This document shows positions 8,347 to 15,098 of a DNA stretch of 16,289 bases, in pieces. Where the stretch lies: assembly GCA_023263825.1 (NCBI GenBank), contig JALQUJ010000044.1, positions 1 through 16,289 of the forward strand. Direction: 5' to 3'. Source of the DNA: Porticoccus sp. Its GTDB lineage: Bacteria > Pseudomonadota > Gammaproteobacteria > Pseudomonadales > Porticoccaceae. Position 1 is the stretch's first letter, and every line of letters begins with the position of its first letter. The translations under genes were made by a program, and so were the position numbers. Below the pieces are notes generated by a model that saw only the letters and a program-made list of their open reading frames with translations, was not told the origin of the DNA and did no database searches.

Positions 8347-8379
8347 TGGCCACTTTATAAATCTAAAATAAAATGGCCA
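8347..8379. terminator. Hairpin between convergent genes, possible bidirectional terminator
   Basis: TGGCCACTTTAT (8347-8358) pairs with ATAAAATGGCCA (8368-8379) with one mismatch, around a 9-nt loop. It lies where the plus-strand lipoprotein gene and the minus-strand small membrane ORF converge; the right arm covers that ORF's last codons. No T-tract follows on either strand, so it is not a canonical intrinsic terminator. Confidence 0.35.
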
Positions 8380-8566
8380 CACCAAGTAAAAAAAGTAAAA
8401 CAATATAAGGGTAAGCAACGGTAGGCCTTATGGCCTGCCGAAAATACTCATTAATTAATCCCACAACTCCCAGTCTAGTCTCAACATATTGGCTATTAAA
8501 CTGATAGGGTTTTTGATCCGTATAGTCCAAACTCTGATCATCAGATAGGTACTCTTCAAGTTGCAT
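8363..8566 (-). CDS. Small membrane ORF, single C-terminal transmembrane segment
   Basis: I do not recognise this product. Starting at ATG 8566 it has 67 residues: an acidic, polar N-terminal half (MQLEEYLSDDQSLDYTDQKP), an amphipathic stretch, then a hydrophobic C-terminus (YPYIVLLFLLGVAILF) that looks like one membrane span at the very end, as in tail-anchored proteins. AGAGG sits 8 nt before the ATG, and the start overlaps the end of the truncated GFA frame by 11 bp, suggesting translational coupling. The frame stays open upstream to about 8710, but that part is antisense to no logic and overlaps the GFA coding frame. It may be a genuine small protein or a chance frame in decaying DNA. Confidence 0.4.
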   Translation of the reverse strand: MQLEEYLSDDQSLDYTDQKPYQFNSQYVETRLGVVGLINEYFRQAIRPTVAYPYIVLLFLLGVAILF

Positions 8567-8756
8567 CAATCGAACCTCTATCCGTGATTGAAATGTTTTC
8601 CAGATTGCATCCTGTAACCATAAAACCAGCAGCATAAGCAGAGGCTTGAGAAGCAAAAGCTTTTCGACAACGGGAGCAATGGCATGATTTTGCATCACGC
8701 AGCTTTCCACTAACTTGGTATGTTATTTCACCGCAAAAACACTCACCAGTTATCAT
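8556..8756 (-). pseudogene. Truncated GFA/CENP-V-type zinc protein
   Basis: From ATG 8756 the frame encodes 66 residues matching the N-terminal half of the GFA family (called glutathione-dependent formaldehyde-activating; mostly of unknown function). The first zinc motif CFCG (Cys6, Cys8) and the second CHCSRC (Cys25 or 27, and Cys30) are intact, followed by the usual RKAFASQASAYA. Family members normally run to about 120-135 residues and carry a further FCxxCGS zinc motif; here the frame ends at a TGA before it. The next frame does not supply the missing motif. I infer a truncated gene, though a short functional variant cannot be excluded. An alternative TTG start at 8777 would add seven residues. 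Confidence 0.6.
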
Positions 8757-8774
8757 AACGTTATACTCTACTAA

Positions 8775-8789
8775 CAATGACTCTCATTG
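8775..8789. promoter_or_regulatory. Inverted repeat upstream of the GFA remnant, weakly Fur-box-like
   Basis: CAATGA-CTC-TCATTG is a perfect 6-bp inverted repeat with a 3-base centre, 19 bp upstream of the GFA start. On the minus strand the core AATGA-N3-TCATT agrees with the core of the Fur box consensus. I count about 12 of 19 positions in total, which is marginal. It could equally be a small hairpin. Confidence 0.25.
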
Positions 8790-8814
8790 CTTGAAATCTG
8801 CGATTCACAAGTAC

Positions 8815-9939
8815 CTAATTTTTTAATTCTCTTGCACGATAATAAGCCTGCTCTGAAATTTTGTGGTAATTAATAGCCTGCTCTTTAAAGGCTTTCTGCG
8901 ATTCATAAACTTTCTTAAAACCCGGATCTTCAGTGGCAATTTCTTGCAATACTTGTTGGGTAACACGATTTAATTCTGCCAATACATCATCGGGTAGCTG
9001 ACGTAGTTCTACGCCATGGTTATTCACTAATTCATCCAATGCTGCATTATTACGTGCGGTGTAATCATCCAGCATGTCTTGATTGATTGCCCTTGCAGCG
9101 CCTTCAACAATGGCTTGTAAATCTTCTGGCAATGACTCAAATGCTTGCTTGTTAATAATTAATTCCAGGGTAGGGCCCGGCTCATGCCAACCGGGGTAGT
9201 AATAATATTTGGCCACTTGGTGAAAACCAAATGCCAGATCATTGTAGGGGCCAACCCATTCGGTGGCATCGATTACACCGGTTTGCATTGAGGTATACAA
9301 TTCACCACCGGGAATATTAACCGCTTCTACCCCCACACGACTGACGACTTCACCGCCAATACCCGGTATACGCATTTTCAAACCATCGAGGTCTGCCAGT
9401 GAATTGATCTCACGGTTAAACCAACCCGCCATTTGCACGCCGGTATTACCTGCTGCTAATGGCACCAGGTTAAATGGCTCATATAATTCTTTCCAAAGAG
9501 CCATGCCGCCACCGTAATGCAACCAGCCATTCATTTCCTGAGCATTAAGACCAAAGGGAACACTGGTAAATAGTGCCGAAGTTTGAGTTTTTCCCTTCCA
9601 ATAATAGGCAGCACTGTGCCCCATTTCTGCCGTACCTTGTGATACAGCATCAAAAGTCTCCAATGCAGGCACCAACTGACCAGCACCGTAGACTTTAACC
9701 TGTAATCTGCCACCACTCATTTTTTCTACCAATGTAGAAAAGTTTTCAGCCGCCATACCTAACCCGGGAAAATTTTTAGGCCACGTTGTTACCATCTTCC
9801 ATTTATATATTTTTTGCTGTGCTTGTTGTCCGTTGGACTGCGCTGTAGTCACATTATTCTCTGAACCACCACAACCCGATAAAACAACCGCCAGAGTGAG
9901 TAGTATAAAAACGATTAACGTAGGTTTTTGTTTGTTCAC
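8815..9939 (-). CDS. TRAP transporter substrate-binding lipoprotein, TakP-like (DctP family)
   Basis: Periplasmic solute receptor of a TRAP transporter. The 374-residue precursor has a hydrophobic signal ending in the lipobox LSGC, so it is predicted to be lipid-anchored. A low-complexity Gln/Asn/Ser linker follows, then the receptor fold. The blocks YKWKMVTTWPKNFPG, GNTGVQM, LKMRIPGIGGEV, IDATEWVGPYNDLAFGF and YYYYPGWHEPG are the signature of the TakP-type subgroup, whose characterised member binds 2-oxo acids; the ligand here is inferred only. GTG 9939 is chosen because AAGAGGA (9951-9945) lies 5 nt upstream; ATG 9963, eight codons earlier, has no ribosome site. It lies 57 bp downstream of uvrD on the same strand. 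No DctQ/DctM membrane subunits lie in the window, so its partner must be encoded elsewhere. Confidence 0.9.
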   Translation of the reverse strand: MNKQKPTLIVFILLTLAVVLSGCGGSENNVTTAQSNGQQAQQKIYKWKMVTTWPKNFPGLGMAAENFSTLVEKMSGGRLQVKVYGAGQLVPALETFDAVSQGTAEMGHSAAYYWKGKTQTSALFTSVPFGLNAQEMNGWLHYGGGMALWKELYEPFNLVPLAAGNTGVQMAGWFNREINSLADLDGLKMRIPGIGGEVVSRVGVEAVNIPGGELYTSMQTGVIDATEWVGPYNDLAFGFHQVAKYYYYPGWHEPGPTLELIINKQAFESLPEDLQAIVEGAARAINQDMLDDYTARNNAALDELVNNHGVELRQLPDDVLAELNRVTQQVLQEIATEDPGFKKVYESQKAFKEQAINYHKISEQAYYRARELKN

Positions 9940-9996
9940 GGTGTTCCTCTTGTTATTCACCATAATAAGTTTTCTAATTATTTCGTTGGAGTTTGA

Positions 9997-12162
9997 TTAA
10001 AGCGGTGTGAGTTTGGCATAGGACTGCACCAACCATTTACTGCCTTCATTATCAAAGTTCACTTGTATTCGAGCGTGGGCACCATTGCCCTCAAAGTTCA
10101 GTATTACGCCCTCACCAAATATTTTATGTTCCACTCTCTGGCCTAATGCTAAACCGGTATCAGTGCCTTCATCACTGAAAGAAGCTGAAGGTTTTTTAGC
10201 ATAGCTGGTAGGGCGAGTAACCTGGGTTCTGAGCCGAACCTCCTCAATGTATTCCGTTGGAATATCTCGAACAAAACGGGAAACACTATTGTAGTTTTCT
10301 GTACCGTATTGCTGACGAGATTCTGCAAATGTCAGATAGAGTTTTTTCATCGCTCGAGTAATGCCCACATAGGCCAATCGACGTTCTTCCTCTAATCGGC
10401 CCGGTTCTTCTGCTGACATACGATGGGGGAATAAGTTTTCCTCCATACCGGCTAAAAAGACCAAAGGAAATTCCAACCCTTTTGCGGAATGCAGGGTCAT
10501 CAACTGAACAGCATCCTCCCCTTCATCGGCCTGGCGATCTCCGGCATCCAATGCCGCCTGATCAAGAAACTGAGGAAGGACCGGTTGATCCTTATCTTCT
10601 GCCTCAAAACTACGGCAGGCAACGACTAATTCTTGCAGGTTCTCTACCCTGGACTGACCACGATCACCTTTTTCTTTGCGATGAAAATCAATAAGTCCAC
10701 TACCCTCAATGATGTTGTCTACCAATTCATGTAAAGGCAGACCCTGGCTATTTTGATCCAGTTGATTAATCAGATTGATAAAGCCTTGTACTGCTCCACT
10801 GGCTCGCCCTGACAGTTTTCCGGTAGCAATTGCCTTTTCCACAGTAGACCACATGGACATGCCTTCATCCCGGGCAAGCTGTCGCAATATTTGTACAGTT
10901 TTATCACCAATACCTCTTGTAGGTGTATTCACTACCCGCTCAAACGCGGCATCATCATTGCGGTTAACCAACAACCGCAGATAGGCAAGGGCATTGCGAA
11001 TTTCCTGGCGCTCATAGAATTTTTGGCCGCCATAAATGCGGTAGGGTATTTGTGCTCTTAGCAGTGCTTCCTCCAACACCCGTGATTGAGCATTGGAGCG
11101 ATATAAAATAGCGGACTCACTCCGTAGGTTGCCGTCCTTTACCCAATCGCTCAGGCGATCAGCAATAAAACGTGCTTCATCATGTTCATTAAATCCGGAA
11201 TAAAGGGAAATCAATTCACCTTCGGCATCTTCAGTCCAAAGGTTTTTTCCCAGTCTGTCAGTATTTCGCGAAATCACCGCATTGGCCGCTTCAAGGATAT
11301 TTTTTGAGGAACGATAATTTTGTTCCAATCTCACAGTAGCTGTATCGGGGTAATCCCGATTGAAATTGAGAATATTCTCGACCTTTGCGCCACGCCAACC
11401 ATAGATGGATTGATCGTCATCGCCCACTGCCGTAATTCGAATATCTTGACCTGCTAACACCCGTAGCCAGGCATACTGAATGGCGTTAGTATCCTGAAAC
11501 TCATCCACAAGAATTTGCCCAAAACGTTGCTGATAGTGGGCAAGTAATTCTGGCTTATTGAGCCAGAGTTCATGGGCACGCAATAGCAACTCCCCAAAAT
11601 CCACCATGCCGCCACGCTCACAAGCTTCTTCATAGCTGGCATAAATTTGAAACATGGTGCGTTGGTAGGGATCTTGAGCTGGTTGCAAATGTTTAGATCG
11701 CAACCCTTCATCTTTCTGGCTATTAATAAATGACTGGGCCTGGCGATAGGGCCAACGACTGTCATCAATGCCCAAGGCCTGATAAACCCGTTTCACTAAC
11801 CGCAGCTGATCATCACTATCCAGAATTTGGAAATTCTCGGGTAACCCCGCGTCCTGCCAATGCATTTTTAACAGCCGGTGGGCTAAGCCATGAAACGTAC
11901 CCACCCACATACCTTGAGATGAATAGCCGAGCATGTCATCCAAACGGTTGCGCATTTCCCGGGCAGCTTTATTAGTAAAAGTTACCGCCAACACAGAATA
12001 GGGTGAAAGTTGCTCCACCTGAATTAACCAGGCGATACGATGAACCAATACACGGGTTTTTCCGCTGCCAGCACCAGCTAGCACCAATAAATGGTTTTCG
12101 GCATTGGAAACGGCTTCCCGCTGAGCGGGATTGAGAGGGTCGAGAATTGCGGTGACATCCAT
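9997..12162 (-). CDS. uvrD: DNA helicase II UvrD
   Basis: A 3'-5' superfamily 1 helicase acting in nucleotide excision and mismatch repair. It has 721 residues, essentially the length of E. coli UvrD, and opens with MDVTAILDPLNPAQREAV, the UvrD rather than Rep N-terminus. Visible motifs are Walker A GAGSGKT (30-36), TFTNKAA (61-67), DEFQD (220-224), GDDDQSIYGWRGA (247-259), QNYRSS (281-286), LHSAKGLEFP and VGITRA. The C-terminal ~50 residues (GQRVEHKIFGEGVILNFEG) form the Tudor-like domain. ATG 12162 is supported by homology; no clear ribosome site precedes it. It is divergent from hexR. I looked for a LexA box (CTGT-N8-ACAG) in the 138 bp between them and found none, unlike E. coli uvrD. Confidence 0.96.
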   Translation of the reverse strand: MDVTAILDPLNPAQREAVSNAENHLLVLAGAGSGKTRVLVHRIAWLIQVEQLSPYSVLAVTFTNKAAREMRNRLDDMLGYSSQGMWVGTFHGLAHRLLKMHWQDAGLPENFQILDSDDQLRLVKRVYQALGIDDSRWPYRQAQSFINSQKDEGLRSKHLQPAQDPYQRTMFQIYASYEEACERGGMVDFGELLLRAHELWLNKPELLAHYQQRFGQILVDEFQDTNAIQYAWLRVLAGQDIRITAVGDDDQSIYGWRGAKVENILNFNRDYPDTATVRLEQNYRSSKNILEAANAVISRNTDRLGKNLWTEDAEGELISLYSGFNEHDEARFIADRLSDWVKDGNLRSESAILYRSNAQSRVLEEALLRAQIPYRIYGGQKFYERQEIRNALAYLRLLVNRNDDAAFERVVNTPTRGIGDKTVQILRQLARDEGMSMWSTVEKAIATGKLSGRASGAVQGFINLINQLDQNSQGLPLHELVDNIIEGSGLIDFHRKEKGDRGQSRVENLQELVVACRSFEAEDKDQPVLPQFLDQAALDAGDRQADEGEDAVQLMTLHSAKGLEFPLVFLAGMEENLFPHRMSAEEPGRLEEERRLAYVGITRAMKKLYLTFAESRQQYGTENYNSVSRFVRDIPTEYIEEVRLRTQVTRPTSYAKKPSASFSDEGTDTGLALGQRVEHKIFGEGVILNFEGNGAHARIQVNFDNEGSKWLVQSYAKLTPL

Positions 12163-12257
12163 GGAACGGGATTTTAGCAGAACAGCAGTATCTTTAGGTG
12201 ATAGGTCTTATTGTTCCAAAAAAAATTTCAACAACAAACTACAAGAATTCCATTTTC

Positions 12258-12274
12258 TTGTAAATTATTTACAA
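12258..12274. promoter_or_regulatory. Candidate HexR operator (17-bp perfect palindrome)
   Basis: TTGTAAATTATTTACAA is an 8-bp perfect inverted repeat around one central base, 26 bp upstream of the hexR start. Its inner TGTAA-N5-TTACA matches the half-sites of the HexR box described in proteobacteria (TGTAATTAAATTACA type). The right half overlaps TACAAT (12270-12275), a possible -10 hexamer, so binding there could repress hexR. Autoregulation is inferred. Confidence 0.6.
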
Positions 12275-12288
12275 TGGATGAATTACAC

Positions 12289-12293
12289 AAGGA
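12289..12293 (+). promoter_or_regulatory. Ribosome binding site that fixes the hexR start
   Basis: AAGGA ends 7 nt before ATG 12301. The reading frame is open 30 codons further upstream to a TTG at 12211, with another ATG at 12274. Those starts would place the operator palindrome inside or against the coding region and lack a ribosome site. Confidence 0.7.
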
Positions 12294-12300
12294 TTACAGT

Positions 12301-13158
12301 ATGAAACCAGCAGAGCTCACACGGGCTATTAGTGACAGTCTTCCCGAGATGAGGAAATCTGAACGCAAGGTAGCCGAGTTTATTTTGGCTAATCTCACCG
12401 AAGTAATCCGTATGAGAATCGTTGATCTAGCAGAATCTGCAGAGGTAAGTGAGCCAACGGTTGTGCGATTTTGTCGAGCCGTTGGCTGTGACGGTTTTCA
12501 AGACTTCAAATTAGCCCTGGCTCAACAACTAGCCTCAAGCCCCAGCTATGGCCAAATTGCTGTAACTGATGCGGACTCTGTTGCGGAATACACATTTAAG
12601 GTTTTTGACTCCACTGTAGACACGCTGTTGAAAGTGCGTGATTCACTGGATTTGGATATGCTCAACCGAGCAGTCAATGCTATTTGCGCTGCCAATCGCG
12701 TGGAATTTTATGGCTTTGGTGCCTCTGCTGCGGTCGCCTTTGATGCACAACACAAGTTTTTCCGACTGCAGGTTTCAGCTGCCGCCTACGCTGACCCCCA
12801 TTTGCAAAACATGTCAGCAACCTCCATGGCTCCCGGAGATGTCGTCATTGCCATTTCCCAATCGGGTAGAACCACCACACTTATCAATGCCATCGAACAG
12901 GTGAAAAGCCGTGGTGCTATTGTCATTGCTATTGCTCCTTCAGATACACCTGTCGCTATGGCAGCCACCATTCCATTAACTATTGATGCCAAAGAAGACA
13001 TTCAAATTTATACACCGCTATCATCAAGAATCGCCCATTTGGTTGTCATTGATGTTTTGGCCATTGGCGTTGCAAAACATAAAGGTGGACAGCTTCAGGA
13101 GCATTTGTTGGATCTTCAGCATGGGCTGGAAGCACTCAGAGTGCCACAGAATAACTGA
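12301..13158 (+). CDS. hexR: HexR-type transcriptional regulator (RpiR family)
   Basis: A DNA-binding regulator that in Pseudomonas and other proteobacteria controls glucose and Entner-Doudoroff genes and is released from DNA by 2-keto-3-deoxy-6-phosphogluconate. The 285 residues comprise an N-terminal RpiR helix-turn-helix domain (about 1-77; MRKSERKVAEFIL and SEPTVVRFCRAVGCDGFQDFK) and a C-terminal SIS sugar-phosphate domain (about 120-260). The SIS serines are in GFGASAAVA (near 142) and ISQSGRTTT (186 and 188). Overall match is to HexR rather than other RpiR proteins. The neighbours are uvrD (divergent) and glmS (convergent, 22 bp), not zwf, edd or glk, which often accompany hexR, so its targets presumably lie elsewhere. 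Confidence 0.88.
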   Translation: MKPAELTRAISDSLPEMRKSERKVAEFILANLTEVIRMRIVDLAESAEVSEPTVVRFCRAVGCDGFQDFKLALAQQLASSPSYGQIAVTDADSVAEYTFKVFDSTVDTLLKVRDSLDLDMLNRAVNAICAANRVEFYGFGASAAVAFDAQHKFFRLQVSAAAYADPHLQNMSATSMAPGDVVIAISQSGRTTTLINAIEQVKSRGAIVIAIAPSDTPVAMAATIPLTIDAKEDIQIYTPLSSRIAHLVVIDVLAIGVAKHKGGQLQEHLLDLQHGLEALRVPQNN

Positions 13159-13180
13159 TCTAGGGCCTGATTTTTACTCC

Positions 13181-15028
13181 CTACTCTACGGTAACCGATT
13201 TGGCCAAGTTCCTTGGCTGGTCTACATCTGTGCCCTTAAGCACTGCTACATGGTAGGAAAGCAACTGAAGGGGTAGGGTATAGATAATCGCTTCCAAACT
13301 ATCGGGCACATGGGGGATATTCATTACCGTCATGCCGGGTTCATTTTCAAAACCTGCTGCTTTATCGGCAAAAACAAACAATTGACCACCACGAGCCTTA
13401 ACTTCATGAAGGTTAGATTTGAGTTTTTCCAATAATTCGTTACTTGGAGCAACAGCCACCACAGGCATTTCATTATCAACCAATGCCAAGGGACCATGCT
13501 TGAGCTCCCCTGAAGGATAAGCCTCAGCATGAATATAGGAAATTTCTTTTAACTTGAGGGCACCTTCGAGCGCCACAGGGAATTGAACACCACGCCCCAG
13601 AAACAAGGAGTGGTGTTTATCGGCAAAACATTCAAAAATTCTTTCGATTTCATCATTTAGTGCCAGTGTCTGTTCACAGAGTTCTGGCAACTGATGTAAT
13701 GCTGCTACCAACTCTTGTTCTTTTTTCTCATCAAGGCCGCCTTTACTACCCTGATTCTGTGAACGCCCCAGACCAATACAAAGTAACTGTAACGCTACCA
13801 ACTGGGTAGTAAATGCCTTGGTAGAGGCAACACCAATCTCAGGTCCTGCATGGATCATCAGCGCTAAATCAGATTCACGAACCAGAGAGCTATTGGCCAC
13901 ATTGCAGATAACGAGGCTACCGAGATAACCAGACTGCTTGGCTGATTGAAGGGCTGCAAGGGTATCCGCCGTTTCACCCGACTGGGAAATAGTGACAAAA
14001 AGCGTGTTCTCAGGAACAACCACCTTGCGATAACGATATTCACTGGCAACTTCAACTTGGCAGGGAATTCCTGCCCATTCTTCCAACCAGTAACGTGCAA
14101 CTAGTCCCGCATGGTAACTGGTACCACAAGCAACGATGTGCACCGCATTCACCTTACTAAAGATTGCTCGAGCCTTAGAGCCAAATGCTTCCGGCAATAC
14201 GCTTTTACTACTAATTCTGCCTTGAAGGGTATTCTTCAAAACTTCCGGTTGTTCAAAAATCTCTTTCAGCATGTAGTGGCGATAATGCCCCTTATCCGCA
14301 GCATCGTCACCGCCCGAAAGAGTAATCACTTCTCTTTCTACATTCGCACCAGCTGAATCTACAATTTGGTATTGTCCATTCTGTAGTTCTACCAGATCAC
14401 CCTCTTCGAGAAAGACAAACCGATCCGTTACCTGACGCAATGCCATTTGGTCTGAGGCAATGAAATTTTCTTCTATACCAACACCCAGTACCAATGGACT
14501 GCCACTTCGTGCACCAATCAAAACACCAGGTGCACGAGCCGAAATAACACCCAGGGCATAGGCACCCTCAAGGCGATCAATCGTTTTTTGTACGGCTTGC
14601 CTGAGAGAGTCAGAGCTATCAAGATAGTAATGTACAAGGTGTGCCACGACTTCTGTATCAGTTTCAGAAACAAATGTATAACCAAGCTCTACAAGCTCAG
14701 AACGTAACTCATCGTGATTTTCAATAATGCCATTGTGGACAACAGCCACATCAGAAGAACCATGTGGGTGAGCATTCACTTCGCTTGGAACACCATGAGT
14801 TGACCAACGTGTATGTGCTATACCCAAGCTTCCTTTAGCCGGTGATTTTTTTAAGTTATCAACAAGATTAGAAACTTTGCCTGCATTTTTACGTATTTGG
14901 ATCTCATTATTTCTATCCAGCACCGACACTCCTGCAGAATCGTATCCACGATACTCAAGACGTTTTAAACCTTCTATTAGAATTCCTGTAACATTCCGTT
15001 GTGCCAAGGCACCAACAATTCCACACAT
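13181..15028 (-). CDS. glmS: Glutamine-fructose-6-phosphate aminotransferase (isomerizing)
   Basis: Makes glucosamine-6-phosphate from fructose-6-phosphate and glutamine, the entry step to UDP-GlcNAc. It has 615 residues (E. coli enzyme 609). It starts MCGIVGA, giving the N-terminal nucleophile Cys after Met removal. The class II glutaminase domain covers about 1-240 (LEYRGYDSAG, HTRWSTHG). Two SIS domains follow with CGTSYHAG, ISQSGETADTLAAL and GVASTKAFTTQL, and the protein ends DQPRNLAKSVTVE as in the family. An upstream TTG at 15058 is in frame but would bury the catalytic Cys, so ATG 15028 is right. It lies 70 bp after the glmU stop on the same strand, a likely operon. I saw no ribozyme or sRNA-like site upstream. 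Confidence 0.97.
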   Translation of the reverse strand: MCGIVGALAQRNVTGILIEGLKRLEYRGYDSAGVSVLDRNNEIQIRKNAGKVSNLVDNLKKSPAKGSLGIAHTRWSTHGVPSEVNAHPHGSSDVAVVHNGIIENHDELRSELVELGYTFVSETDTEVVAHLVHYYLDSSDSLRQAVQKTIDRLEGAYALGVISARAPGVLIGARSGSPLVLGVGIEENFIASDQMALRQVTDRFVFLEEGDLVELQNGQYQIVDSAGANVEREVITLSGGDDAADKGHYRHYMLKEIFEQPEVLKNTLQGRISSKSVLPEAFGSKARAIFSKVNAVHIVACGTSYHAGLVARYWLEEWAGIPCQVEVASEYRYRKVVVPENTLFVTISQSGETADTLAALQSAKQSGYLGSLVICNVANSSLVRESDLALMIHAGPEIGVASTKAFTTQLVALQLLCIGLGRSQNQGSKGGLDEKKEQELVAALHQLPELCEQTLALNDEIERIFECFADKHHSLFLGRGVQFPVALEGALKLKEISYIHAEAYPSGELKHGPLALVDNEMPVVAVAPSNELLEKLKSNLHEVKARGGQLFVFADKAAGFENEPGMTVMNIPHVPDSLEAIIYTLPLQLLSYHVAVLKGTDVDQPRNLAKSVTVE

Positions 15029-15098
15029 AGTTTTATCCGGTACTGTTTTAGCTATCAATAGCGACTGTTAAATTAATGAGCCGTTTTCCGAAGGGTTA

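Noticed and set aside
12163..12210. LexA box for uvrD
   Set aside because: AACAGCAG is present, but no CTGT-N8-ACAG palindrome can be read on either strand.
14850..14870. TTATCAACA resembling a DnaA box
   Set aside because: A single one-mismatch copy inside glmS coding sequence with no cluster; not evidence of an origin.
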